From contig OZ241345.1 of assembly GCA_965200175.1 (NCBI GenBank), positions 496,001 through 560,000 on the forward strand: 64,000 nucleotides of DNA. The letters run 5' to 3'. Source of the stretch: Azophilus sp026709365 (GTDB taxonomy: Bacteria; Pseudomonadota; Gammaproteobacteria; Pseudomonadales; Azotimanducaceae). Position 1 is the stretch's first letter. Each line of letters starts with the position of its first letter. Shown here one piece after another: positions 41,546 through 50,520 of the stretch. Both the position numbers and the translations under genes were made by a program. The notes under the pieces are model-generated. The model was not told where the DNA came from. It searched no databases and saw only the letters and a list, made by a program, of their open reading frames with translations.

Positions 41546-41938
41546 ATGGACGCGGAAGACACTCATTCTCCTGATGGCGGGAGCGCCCCCTCGGACAGGC
41601 CGCCAAGCGAGCCGGCTTCGGGGGCCGAGCACCGCCCCGGCATTGGCCGGGGGCAGGGCCCCGCCAGCATCGACCACTTGGCCAAGCTGGCCGCGCTGCG
41701 CCTTGACGGCGATGAGCGCCTGGGCGTGGCGCACGACTTGCGGCGCATCATCGCCTTGGTCGATGAGATGCAGGCGGTTGACACCGAGGGCATTGAGCCG
41801 CTGGCCCATCCACTGGACGCCACCCAGCGCCTGCGCGCCGATGAGGCCACGGAGCGGGTCGATCGGGAACGCTGCCAGGCCGGTGCCCCCGAGGCCCGCG
41901 ACGGGCTCTACCTCGTGCCTAGCGTCCTGTCCGAATAA
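41546..41938 (+). CDS. gatC: GatC subunit of aspartyl/glutamyl-tRNA amidotransferase, extended N-terminus
   Basis: 130 aa. The GatC core IDHLAKLAALRLDGDE, IIALVDEMQAVDTEGIEPLAHPLD and DGLYLVPSVLSE is clear. Before it lies a Ser/Pro/Gly-rich extension of about 40 residues not usual for GatC (normally about 95 aa). No later Met or GTG start with a ribosome site is evident, so the extension may be real. GatCAB converts Asp-tRNA(Asn) and Glu-tRNA(Gln) to the amide forms. Same divergent arrangement with mreB as in Pseudomonas. Confidence 0.88.
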   Translation: MDAEDTHSPDGGSAPSDRPPSEPASGAEHRPGIGRGQGPASIDHLAKLAALRLDGDERLGVAHDLRRIIALVDEMQAVDTEGIEPLAHPLDATQRLRADEATERVDRERCQAGAPEARDGLYLVPSVLSE

Positions 41939-41942
41939 GCCC

Positions 41943-43415
41943 GTGGCGCCGTTTTCGTCATTGCGCGAGCAGGGCCAAGCGCTGCGGCGGGGCGATTGCA
42001 CGAGCCTCGAGCTCACCGAGGCGGCGCTCGGCAGGGCCCGGCGCCTTGACGAAGCGCTGAACTGCTTCATCACGCTGGATGAGGAGCGGGCGGCCGCCGC
42101 CGCCAAAGCCGCCGACCGGCGCCTGCGGGATGGAACGGCCGAGCCGCTGACCGGCATTCCGCTGGCGCACAAGGACCTGTTCTGCATCGAGGGCTGGCGC
42201 ACCACCTGCGCCTCGAGGATGCTCGCCAACTTCACCGCACCCTACACGGCAACGGCCATTGAGCGGCTGCAGGCCGCCGGGTCGGTGACGCTCGGCAAGC
42301 TGAACATGGATGAGTTCGCCATGGGCTCATCCACCGAGACCAGCCACTTCGGGCCGACGGCCAACCCTTGGGCGCCGCAGCACACGCCGGGCGGCTCCTC
42401 GGGCGGCTCGGCGGCTTGCGTTGCCGCCGGCATCACCGCCGCCGCCACCGGCACCGACACCGGCGGTTCCATCCGCCAGCCGGCCAGCTTCTGCGGCGTC
42501 ACCGGCTTAAAGCCCACCTACGGGCGGGTGTCCCGCTACGGCATGATCGCCTTCGCCTCAAGCCTCGACCAGGGCGGCGTGTTCGCCCGCGATGCGGAGG
42601 ACGCCGCGCTGCTGCTGTCGGCCATGGCCGGATTCGATCCCCGGGACTCAACCTCCAGCGCCCACCGCGACCCGTGGCTTGAGTCGGTGCCGGAACGCGG
42701 CATCGGCGAACCCGCCGATCCCATCCTGACCATTGGCCTGGCCGACGAGCTTTTCGGCGAAGTCAGCGAGGGCGCGGAACGCATCGAGGCGGCGCGCCAA
42801 GCCTTGGAGGCGCTCGGCTGCCGCTGCCGGACGGTTTCGCTGCCGCACATCCGCACCGCCATGCCCGCCTACTACGTCATCGCCGGCGCGGAGGCCTCCA
42901 CCAACCTGTCCCGCTACGACGGCGTCCGCTTCGGCCACCGTTGCGAGCGGCCGGAGTCGCTGCGGGACCTCTACGAACGCTCCCGCGGCGAAGGCTTCGG
43001 AGCGGAGGTCAAGCGCCGCATCCTCACCGGCACCTACGCGCTGTCGGCGGGCTACTTCGACGCCTACTACCTCAAAGCGCAAAAGATCAGGCGCTTGGTG
43101 GCCGGGGACTTCGCCGCCGCCTTCGGCGAGGTCGATCTGCTGCTCGCGCCCACCACGCCCGGCACGGCCTTTCGCCGCGGCGAGCTCACCGATGATCCAG
43201 TCGCCATGTACCGGCAGGATGTCTGCACCATTCCGGTGAACTTGGCCGGGTTGCCGGCCATCTCGCTGCCCTGCGGCCTGCACCAAGGGCTGCCGGTGGG
43301 GGTGCAGCTTATTGGCCGGCACTTTGATGAGCGCCGCCTCCTGCAAGCCAGTGCCGCCCTGCAGCGGGCCACGGACTGGCACCGGGCGCGGCCGACCCTG
43401 GCGGAGGCTTCGTGA
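41943..43415 (+). CDS. gatA: GatA, amidase subunit of tRNA amidotransferase
   Basis: 490 aa starting at GTG 41943, five bases after the gatC stop. Amidase-signature enzyme: catalytic Lys in IPLAHKDLFCIEG, GGSSGGSAACVAAG with the cis-Ser, and the nucleophile Ser in GTDTGGSIRQPASFCG. It releases ammonia from Gln or Asn for GatB. Family blocks GLKPTYGRVSRYGMIAFASSLDQ and the C-terminal PVGVQLIGRHFDERRLL are intact. Confidence 0.95.
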   Translation: MAPFSSLREQGQALRRGDCTSLELTEAALGRARRLDEALNCFITLDEERAAAAAKAADRRLRDGTAEPLTGIPLAHKDLFCIEGWRTTCASRMLANFTAPYTATAIERLQAAGSVTLGKLNMDEFAMGSSTETSHFGPTANPWAPQHTPGGSSGGSAACVAAGITAAATGTDTGGSIRQPASFCGVTGLKPTYGRVSRYGMIAFASSLDQGGVFARDAEDAALLLSAMAGFDPRDSTSSAHRDPWLESVPERGIGEPADPILTIGLADELFGEVSEGAERIEAARQALEALGCRCRTVSLPHIRTAMPAYYVIAGAEASTNLSRYDGVRFGHRCERPESLRDLYERSRGEGFGAEVKRRILTGTYALSAGYFDAYYLKAQKIRRLVAGDFAAAFGEVDLLLAPTTPGTAFRRGELTDDPVAMYRQDVCTIPVNLAGLPAISLPCGLHQGLPVGVQLIGRHFDERRLLQASAALQRATDWHRARPTLAEAS

Positions 43416-44875
43416 ACCCTGGTTGGGAAGCAGTCATCGGCTTGGAGGTCCACGTCCAGCTGGCCACGCGGAGCAAGATCTTCTCCGCTGCCGCCAACCA
43501 GTTCGGCGCGCCGCCCAACAGCTTGGCCTGCCCGGTGGACTTGGGCCTGCCCGGGGTGCTGCCGGTGCTGAACGAGGCGGCGGTGCGCATGGCGGTCAAG
43601 TTCGGCCTGGCCATTGGCGCGGAGGTCCGCAGGCGCTGCAGCTTCGACCGCAAGAACTACTTCTACCCGGACCTGCCCAAGGGCTACCAAATCAGCCAGT
43701 TGGCCGCGCCGATCGTCGGCCCCGGACGGCTGGAGGTGCCGCTTGACGACGGCGCCGCCATCGAGGTGCGCATCGTGCGCGCCCACTTGGAGGAGGACGC
43801 CGGCAAGTCCATCCATGACGCCTACGCCGGCCAAACCGGCGTCGATCTCAACCGGGCCGGAACGCCGCTGCTCGAAGTGGTGTCCGCCCCGGACCTGCGC
43901 ACCCCGGAGCAGGCCGCCGCCTGCTTCCGCCAGCTGCACAGCTTGGTGCGCTATCTCGGCATCTGCGACGGCGACCTCTCCCAAGGCAGCATGCGTTGCG
44001 ACGCCAACGTCTCGGTCCGTCCCCAAGGGCGCAAGGCGCTCGGCGAGCGGACCGAGATCAAGAACATCAACTCCTTCCGCTTCGTGGAAAAGGCGATCCG
44101 CTTCGAGATCGACCGGCAGATCGACCGCTTGGAGGCGGGACTGCCGGTGGTGCGCGAGACCCGGCTGTATGACGCATCCAAGGACGAGACCCGGCCCATG
44201 CGCGGCAAGGAGTTTTCCGACGACTACCGCTACTTCCCGGACCCGGACCTGCTGCCGGTAGCGATCGACGAGGCCTTCATCGAGGCGGCGCGCGCCGAGC
44301 TGCCGGAGCTGCCCGCCGCCCGCCGCCGCCGTTTCCAGGAGGCACTCGGGCTCAGTGAGTACGACGCCGGCTGGCTGACCCGGGACCCCGACACCGCCGA
44401 CTACTTTGCAGCGGCGGCGAGGACCGAGGGCAGCCATGCCAAGCGGGTCGCCAACTGGATCATGGGCGAGCTGACGGCGCGGCTGAACCGCGAGGGCTTG
44501 ACCATCCGCGCGGCCCCGGTGACGGCCGCGGCCCTAGGCCGGCTGGTCGCCCGCATCGAGGATGGGACCCTATCGTCCAAGACGGCCAAAACGGTCTTTG
44601 ACGCCCTCTGGGGCGGGGCGGGTGAGGTGGATGCCATCATCGATGCCCGAGGCTTGAAGCCGATGCGGGACACCGGGGAACTGACCGGCCTCATCAATGA
44701 CATCGTCGCCCGGCATCCCCAGCAGGCGGAGCAGTTCCGCGCTGGCCGGGACAAGCTGCTGGGCTTCTTCGTCGGCCAGGCCATGAAGGCGACCGGCGGC
44801 AAGGCCGATCCTCGGCAGGTCAACGAGCTGCTCAAGGAGGCATTGGGCAGCGGGATCGACGGATCCCAACCCTGA
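43412..44875 (+). CDS. gatB: GatB, tRNA-binding subunit of tRNA amidotransferase
   Basis: 487 aa starting at GTG overlapping the gatA stop (GTGA). N-terminal WEAVIGLEVHVQLATRSKIFS, CPVDLGLPGVLPVLN, RKNYFYPDLPKGYQISQ, QGSMRCDANVS, and C-terminal tail domain (YDAGWLTRDPDTADYF ... QVNELLKEALG). Phosphorylates and amidates the misacylated tRNA. 18 bases later starts the LAL regulator, whose transcription may partly depend on the gat operon. Confidence 0.95.
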   Translation: MNPGWEAVIGLEVHVQLATRSKIFSAAANQFGAPPNSLACPVDLGLPGVLPVLNEAAVRMAVKFGLAIGAEVRRRCSFDRKNYFYPDLPKGYQISQLAAPIVGPGRLEVPLDDGAAIEVRIVRAHLEEDAGKSIHDAYAGQTGVDLNRAGTPLLEVVSAPDLRTPEQAAACFRQLHSLVRYLGICDGDLSQGSMRCDANVSVRPQGRKALGERTEIKNINSFRFVEKAIRFEIDRQIDRLEAGLPVVRETRLYDASKDETRPMRGKEFSDDYRYFPDPDLLPVAIDEAFIEAARAELPELPAARRRRFQEALGLSEYDAGWLTRDPDTADYFAAAARTEGSHAKRVANWIMGELTARLNREGLTIRAAPVTAAALGRLVARIEDGTLSSKTAKTVFDALWGGAGEVDAIIDARGLKPMRDTGELTGLINDIVARHPQQAEQFRAGRDKLLGFFVGQAMKATGGKADPRQVNELLKEALGSGIDGSQP

Positions 44876-44893
44876 CTGGGGACGAGCCGAGGC

Positions 44894-47578
44894 ATGTCCG
44901 ATTGGGTCATTCGGTCCAAGCTTGCGCCACCGAGGTTTCCGCGTCCGCCCGTTAAGCGGGAGCGCTTGGCCAAGCAGCTGGAACTGGCGCTGGAGCGACG
45001 GGCGACCGTTGTGCATGCGCCGGCGGGCTTTGGCAAGACCTCGCTTTTGGGGGAATTCCACCACGCCCTGAACGAACGCGCCATTCCCTGCGCCTGGCTT
45101 TCGCTCGACGACAACGACCGCGACCTGGTTCACTTCCTGCGCTACCTGATGGAGGCCTTGGCCTCCAGCGGCCTGCTGCCGGGCGCTCAGTTGCCTTCCC
45201 CGCCGAGTGGCGTCGCCGGTGCGTCCGACAGGACGATGGTGGAAGCGGCGTTGACTGAAATCGCCAGATGCAATGGCGTGGGCGTCGTGATTTTGGACGA
45301 CTTCCATCGCGCCGACAGCCCCGAGAACCTGCGGGCGCTCAAGCAACTCCTGTCGCGTTTGACGGCCAACGTGCGCCTTGTGCTCAGCACGCGCGAATAT
45401 CCCGCCACGCTGCCGCTCGCGGACCTGCGCGCCAAGGGGGAGCTGCTCGAAATCGATCATGGCGCGCTGCAGTTCTCCAGACGGGAAATCGAGGGCTGGT
45501 TGAGCCCGCTGATGGACGACGGCGCGCCCAGCGACTGGTCCGTCCAAATGCACCGGCGCACCGAGGGTTGGCCGATCGCCCTGAGCAGCGTGCATCGCTG
45601 GCTGACGGAGGGGGTGCCGTCGCTTGAGGTGCTGGCGCAGCTGTCCGGGCGCAACGCCGATCTCTCCGACTACTTTTTGGAGCAGGTGTTCAACCAGCTC
45701 GAGCCGACGCTGCAGGCTTTCCTGATGAAGACGTCGATTGTGGAACGGATCAACGGCGATCTCGCCAACCTGCTCTGCGACATCGACGATGCCTGGCTGA
45801 CGTTGGAGGAGCTTGAACGCCGGGACCTGTTTCTGGAGAACCTTGACCGGGAGCGGGTCTGGTACCGCTACCATCGGCTGTTCGCGGAGTTCCTGCAGGA
45901 GCGGGCGCGCCGTCGGCTTGACGACCGGCCGGCGCGCCTGCACCGAGTCGCCTCAGGCTGGTTCCGTGAGCAGGGCTTGGTCACCGAGGCGATTCAGCAT
46001 GCGCTGGCCTGCGCTGAGCCGGACACGGTTGCCGACCTCTTCGAGTCCATCGGCGGATGGCACCAAGCGCTCAAGGGTCATGTCGGCGCACTCGAACGAG
46101 CGCTGGGCATCGTTGGGGAACCGCTTCCCGCAACCCACCCGCGGCTCTGGCTGGGCAGGCTGTTCCTGATGGCGCGCGGCGGGGAGGCGGAGCGGGCGAG
46201 GGCCCTGTTGGGGCGATTGGCGCCCTGGTCGGCCAACGTCAGCGGCGGCGATCCGCAGATTGACAGTGAACTCTCGATCATGGACAGCCTGCTGAATCGC
46301 TACGCGGACCTGGACGCCGGGGATGCGGAACTCCAGCGGCTGGAGCGGCTGAGCGGGCTGCTGAAGCCGGACGACGACCTGATGCATGCGGTTCGCTGCA
46401 ACCTGCTTTGCGTGATGCACGCGCAACGCGGCGACTTCGACGCCTGCATGGCGGCTGGCGACAAGGCGATACGGCACTTCCGGGCCATGGGCTCGACGTT
46501 CGGCGAAACGTTCATCTACTTTCACGAGGGCTGCGTGTGCATGGAGCAGGGTCGGCTGCGCGACGCTGAAGCCTTGTACGGAGCGGGGCGCGAGTTGGCC
46601 TTGGAGCACTTCGGCGGGGAAAGCGACCTCACCGCCATCGCCGGCGTCTTTCTGGCCGAGGTCGCCTATGAGCAGAACGACCTCGCCGAAGCCAAGCGGC
46701 TCCTGGACGTCGCGCTGCCGCACATCGAACGAGCCGATGCCTGGCTTGAGGTCTATGTGGCTGGATACGCCACGGCCATGAAGCTCGCCCACTTCAGTCC
46801 GCATCGGGAATCGGTCGAGGAGATCCGCAACCGCGCCCGTGCCACGGCGGCAAGCCGCGGCCTGCCGCGGTTACGCGCCATCATTGACCTGCAGCAGCAG
46901 GCGCTCAACCAGTTGGCCGGCAAGGAGGAGGTCGGCGGCGATGCCAGCGAACCGGCGGACGGGGCCAACCCGGCTGCGGCGGGACATCTTGCGCTGCGAC
47001 GCCTGAACACCGGCGTTCTGGCCCGCTCATGGATGCGATCAGGCGATGGCGAGCGCGCCGTCAGGCTGCTGCGCGACCACTGCGGGCGATGCCGGCAGGA
47101 TGGACTGATCCGGTCGTTCATCTCCCATTCAATCCTGCTGGCAGCCGCCTGCTGGGAGCAGGGCCGGCGCGGCGCCGCCATGGCCGCCTTTGAGGACGCG
47201 CTCGCTCCGGCGCTCTTCGAGGGCATCAAACGGCCCTTCATCGATGCGGGGGAAGCGCTGGCAAAGGTGATCGGCGGCCTGGCCGAGGCGACGGAGAGCC
47301 AGCGCGGCAACCGGATCAGGGACCGTTTCCTGGCCGAGCTGGTGGTGGCAATCGGCGATTCGGGCCCGAGCGGCCCAAGCGGTGGCGACCCACTCACGCC
47401 CAGGGAGCTGGAGGTGCTGCGCCACCTGATGCAAGGGCGCTCCAACAGCGAAATCGCCATGGCGATGCCGATATCCGTCAACACCGTGAAGTTCCACCTG
47501 AAGAACATCTTCGGCAAGCTCGGCGTCAATACGCGAAAGGACGCGGTCTCCGCCGCCCTGCGCAGCAGGCGTTGTTGA
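44894..47578 (+). CDS. MalT-type (LAL) LuxR-family transcriptional regulator
   Basis: 894 aa. N-terminal STAND ATPase with Walker A HAPAGFGKTSLL (residues about 40-51), WLSLDDNDRDLVHFLRYL and the Walker B-like VVILDDFHRAD; a long TPR-like middle; and a C-terminal LuxR helix-turn-helix LTPRELEVLRHLMQGRSNSE followed by VNTVKFHLKNIFGKLGVNTR. LAL activators oligomerise on short direct-repeat boxes after binding an inducer (maltotriose in MalT). Gene context makes it the regulator of the next four genes. Candidate 22-bp phased boxes are upstream of two of them. Confidence 0.87.
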   Translation: MSDWVIRSKLAPPRFPRPPVKRERLAKQLELALERRATVVHAPAGFGKTSLLGEFHHALNERAIPCAWLSLDDNDRDLVHFLRYLMEALASSGLLPGAQLPSPPSGVAGASDRTMVEAALTEIARCNGVGVVILDDFHRADSPENLRALKQLLSRLTANVRLVLSTREYPATLPLADLRAKGELLEIDHGALQFSRREIEGWLSPLMDDGAPSDWSVQMHRRTEGWPIALSSVHRWLTEGVPSLEVLAQLSGRNADLSDYFLEQVFNQLEPTLQAFLMKTSIVERINGDLANLLCDIDDAWLTLEELERRDLFLENLDRERVWYRYHRLFAEFLQERARRRLDDRPARLHRVASGWFREQGLVTEAIQHALACAEPDTVADLFESIGGWHQALKGHVGALERALGIVGEPLPATHPRLWLGRLFLMARGGEAERARALLGRLAPWSANVSGGDPQIDSELSIMDSLLNRYADLDAGDAELQRLERLSGLLKPDDDLMHAVRCNLLCVMHAQRGDFDACMAAGDKAIRHFRAMGSTFGETFIYFHEGCVCMEQGRLRDAEALYGAGRELALEHFGGESDLTAIAGVFLAEVAYEQNDLAEAKRLLDVALPHIERADAWLEVYVAGYATAMKLAHFSPHRESVEEIRNRARATAASRGLPRLRAIIDLQQQALNQLAGKEEVGGDASEPADGANPAAAGHLALRRLNTGVLARSWMRSGDGERAVRLLRDHCGRCRQDGLIRSFISHSILLAAACWEQGRRGAAMAAFEDALAPALFEGIKRPFIDAGEALAKVIGGLAEATESQRGNRIRDRFLAELVVAIGDSGPSGPSGGDPLTPRELEVLRHLMQGRSNSEIAMAMPISVNTVKFHLKNIFGKLGVNTRKDAVSAALRSRRC

Positions 47579-47608
47579 CCGTCCACCGTCAGACCAACCC
47601 ACCTCCGA

Positions 47609-47681
47609 CTACCCGGCTTTGCCAACACCCCTACCCGCAGTAGGTGTTACGGGCAACCCAAAGCCGTTGATAACGTACCCG
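47609..47681 (+). promoter_or_regulatory. Putative LAL operator upstream of the hydantoinase-type gene
   Basis: CTACCCG at 47609-47615 and again at 47631-47637, exactly 22 bases apart, then AGGTGTT starting 11 bases after the second box (47642-47648). A related GTACCCG at 47675 is 44 bases beyond the second box. The same CTACCCG-22-CTACCCG-11-AGGTGTT arrangement precedes the TonB receptor. Direct repeats phased by two helical turns suit a MalT-type activator. Confidence 0.6.
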
Positions 47682-47712
47682 CTGCCGGGTTTGGGCGATG
47701 GGAGGCTTTAAG

Positions 47713-49290
47713 GTGCGCATCGGGGTCGATGTCGGCGGGACCAACACGGATGCCGTCATCATGGATGGCGAGCGGGTTCTGACCACCCACAAAACGCCCA
47801 CCACCCCGGGCCTGGGCGAGGGGATCGCCGCGGCGATCGGCGCCGTGCTGGCCGGGTCCGGCATCGACGCCGCCGACATCGATCAGGTCATGATCGGCAC
47901 CACCCATTTCACCAATGCGTTCGTCGAGCGGCGCGGCCTGCTGCCGGTGGGCATTGTGCGCATCGCGCTGCCGTCGTCGCGGGGCGTGCTGCCGCTGAGC
48001 GACTGGCCCCAGGACATCGCCAAGGCGGTCGGCGGCCAGCACCACTTGATTCGCGGCGGCTACCGGTTCGACGGGCGCCTCGCCGACGAACTCGATGAGG
48101 ACGCGATGGCCAAGGCGGCGCGGGCGGTGCGCGATGCCGGGCTGCGGACCATGGCGATCACCGGCCTGTTCTCGCCGGTCAATGCGGACATGGAACTGCG
48201 CGCCCGGGAGATTGCGCTCAACGAGGCGCCGGACCTTGCGGTCACCCTGTCCTCAAGGATCGGGCGCTTGGGCATCCTCGAGCGGGAGAACGCGGCGGTG
48301 ATGAACGCAAGCCTTGCGGCGCTGTCCCGCGAAGTGGTCGGCGCGTTCGGCTCGGCGCTCAAGCGCATGGGGATTTCAGCGCCGTTCTTCATCAGCCAGA
48401 ACGACGGCACCTTGATGAGCGCGGCAACGGTCGAGCGCTATCCGGTGCTCACCTTCGCCTCCGGGCCAACCAACAGCATGCGCGGCGCCGCTTACCTTTC
48501 GGGGCTGAAGGATGCGCTCATCGTCGATGTCGGCGGCACGACCACGGACATCGGCATGCTGGTACACGGCTTTCCGCGCGAGTCGTCGCTGACGGTGCGG
48601 ATTGGCGGAGTGCGCACCAACTTCAGGATGCCGGACGTGCTCGCGCTGGGCCTTGGCGGCGGCTCCCTGGTCAAGGCGACGGGGCCGGACCTCCGCATCG
48701 GCCCCGAATCCCTGGGCTATCGGCTCACCGAAAAGGCGCTGGCGTTCGGCGGCCAGACGCTCTGCGCCACGGATTTGGCGGTCGCCAGCGGCTACGCGAA
48801 CGTCGGTGACCGATCCTGGGTTGCGTCGCTGCCGGCATCCCTGGTGAAGGCTGGCGTCGAGCGCATTCACGAAACCGTCGCCAACGGCATCGACCGGATG
48901 AAGACCAACGCGGAGCCGGTGCCTCTGGTGCTGGTCGGCGGCGGCTCGGTGCTGATCCAGGACGACATTCCAGGCACCTCGCAGACCATCATCCCGGACC
49001 ACGCGGGCGTCGCCAACGCCATCGGCGCCTCCATCGCCCAAGTCAGCGGCGAGACCGATCGGGTCTTCGCCTATGACGCAACCGGGCGTGAGGTGGCCCT
49101 GGAGACCGCCGTCCGAGAGGCCCGGGCGCAGGCCGTGGAGTCGGGCGCCGATGCCGATTCGCTGGAACTGCTGGATGTGGAGGAGACGCCGCTGGCCTAC
49201 ATGCCCGGCGGGGCGGTGCGCATTCGCGTCAAGGTGGCCGGCGACTTGGCCGGCGCCGTTCGCCAAGCATCCCTCCGATGCGGACAATAG
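47713..49290 (+). CDS. Hydantoinase/oxoprolinase family protein
   Basis: About 525 aa. ASKHA-type ATPase fold: RIGVDVGGTNTDAVIM at the N-terminus, IGTTHFTNAFVERRGL, NDGTLMSAATVERYPVLTFASGPTNSMRGAAYLSG, IVDVGGTTTDIGML, and LALGLGGGSLV. An ATG at 47698 is in frame, but the GTG at 47713 has an ideal GGAGG seven bases upstream. The family includes the ATP-dependent hydrolases of cyclic amides (5-oxoproline, N-methylhydantoin) and related carboxylases. This single-subunit form pairs with a DUF917 gene next door, an often-seen pairing. Substrate unknown. Confidence 0.83.
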   Translation: MRIGVDVGGTNTDAVIMDGERVLTTHKTPTTPGLGEGIAAAIGAVLAGSGIDAADIDQVMIGTTHFTNAFVERRGLLPVGIVRIALPSSRGVLPLSDWPQDIAKAVGGQHHLIRGGYRFDGRLADELDEDAMAKAARAVRDAGLRTMAITGLFSPVNADMELRAREIALNEAPDLAVTLSSRIGRLGILERENAAVMNASLAALSREVVGAFGSALKRMGISAPFFISQNDGTLMSAATVERYPVLTFASGPTNSMRGAAYLSGLKDALIVDVGGTTTDIGMLVHGFPRESSLTVRIGGVRTNFRMPDVLALGLGGGSLVKATGPDLRIGPESLGYRLTEKALAFGGQTLCATDLAVASGYANVGDRSWVASLPASLVKAGVERIHETVANGIDRMKTNAEPVPLVLVGGGSVLIQDDIPGTSQTIIPDHAGVANAIGASIAQVSGETDRVFAYDATGREVALETAVREARAQAVESGADADSLELLDVEETPLAYMPGGAVRIRVKVAGDLAGAVRQASLRCGQ

Positions 49291-49301
49291 GATGCTGACT
49301 C

Positions 49302-50393
49302 ATGGGGATTGAAGCAGGCGATCTAACGCACATCGCGACCGGCGCCGCCTTCCTCGGCACTGGCGGGGGCGGCGATCCCTATGTGGGGCGGCGGCTGGCC
49401 ATGAACGCGGTGGAGCAGTTCGGGATGCCAAGCGTCGTTGATGCCGACGCGCTGCCCGACGACGCCCAAGTGTTCACCATCGCCATGCTGGGCGTGCCGA
49501 CCGTGCTCGGCGAGAAGGCCGCCTGCGGCGATGAGGTGGACTTGGCGGTCAAGCGCCTGGAGCAGCGGCTGGGACGCCGCGCCGACGCCTTGGTCGGCAT
49601 CGAAATCGGCGGCATCAACTCCCTGCTGCCGGTGATGGCCGCGGCCCGGCTGGGGCTGCCCCTGGTCGATGCGGACGGCATGGGCCGCGCCTTCCCCGAA
49701 TTGCAGATGACCACGTTCAACGTCGGCGGCCTGTCCTGCACGCCGCTGGCCATGACCGATGACCATCTCAGGTCCGTTATCGTTGACGCAGGCGATGCGA
49801 AGTCCGCCGAAGACCTGGTTCGGGCCACCTCCGTGCAGCTGGGCTGCAGCGTCGCGCTGTCGAGCTACCCCATGTCCGGGCGCGACCTGAAGCGCACAGC
49901 CGTCAAGGGCACCCTGACCCTGGCGCGCGGCATCGGGCAGGCCATTGCCGAAGGCCGCCACGCGGGGGATCCGGTGCAGGCGCTCGTCAACTACCTGCGC
50001 GCGACGCCCTACTACAACCAATGCCGGATTCTTTTCGACGGCAAGGTGATTGACATACGCCGCGAAACCAAGCTCGGCTTCTCGATCGGGCACTGCAAGC
50101 TGGCGGCGCTCGACGGCTCGGTTTCCGCAATGGAGATTTCCTTTCAGAACGAGCACCTCATCGCCCGTCAGGATGGCCGCGTCAAGGCGGTGGTGCCGGA
50201 CCTGATCTGCTTGGTGGATCGGGAAACGGCGGAGCCGCTCCCGGTGGAGCGGGTGAAGTATGGCCAGCGGCTCAGGGTGATCGCCACCAGCGCCGCGCCA
50301 ATCATGCGAACCCCCGAGGCGCTGGCCATGTTCGGCCCCCAGGCCTTCGGGCTGGACGAACCCTTCGTGCCCCTGGAGGACATTGACGGTTGA
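49302..50393 (+). CDS. DUF917 family protein
   Basis: 363 aa. GAAFLGTGGGGDPYVGRRLA, GIEIGGINSLLPVMAAARLGLPLVDADGMGRAFPELQMTTF and an N-terminal-type nucleophile-like fold are the DUF917 markers. These proteins accompany hydantoinase/oxoprolinase genes and are presumed to be the second component of a cyclic-amide hydrolase or carboxylase. Starts 11 bases after the hydantoinase-type gene and is in the same operon. Confidence 0.82.
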   Translation: MGIEAGDLTHIATGAAFLGTGGGGDPYVGRRLAMNAVEQFGMPSVVDADALPDDAQVFTIAMLGVPTVLGEKAACGDEVDLAVKRLEQRLGRRADALVGIEIGGINSLLPVMAAARLGLPLVDADGMGRAFPELQMTTFNVGGLSCTPLAMTDDHLRSVIVDAGDAKSAEDLVRATSVQLGCSVALSSYPMSGRDLKRTAVKGTLTLARGIGQAIAEGRHAGDPVQALVNYLRATPYYNQCRILFDGKVIDIRRETKLGFSIGHCKLAALDGSVSAMEISFQNEHLIARQDGRVKAVVPDLICLVDRETAEPLPVERVKYGQRLRVIATSAAPIMRTPEALAMFGPQAFGLDEPFVPLEDIDG

Positions 50394-50413
50394 GGCGGCA
50401 ACCACCGGCCAAC

Positions 50414-50453
50414 CTACCCGAAAGCCCGGCCCGCCCTACCCGAAACAGGTGTT
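50414..50453 (+). promoter_or_regulatory. Putative LAL operator upstream of the second TonB receptor
   Basis: CTACCCG at 50414-50420 and 50436-50442 (22 bases apart) and AGGTGTT at 50447-50453, 11 bases after the second box, identical in spacing to the operator at 47.6 kb. A weaker CTATGTCCG begins 22 bases further on (50458). The receptor starts at 50521. Confidence 0.6.
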
Positions 50454-50520
50454 CTGCCTATGTCCGAGCATTGGTAGGTTCATGTTGGGGATTAGCACAG
50501 ACAACCCGCCGGAGGGCGCC

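Noticed and set aside
44894..47578. LuxR quorum-sensing regulator
   Set aside because: The size, ATPase domain and TPR region place it in the MalT/LAL group; no autoinducer-binding domain or luxI gene is nearby.
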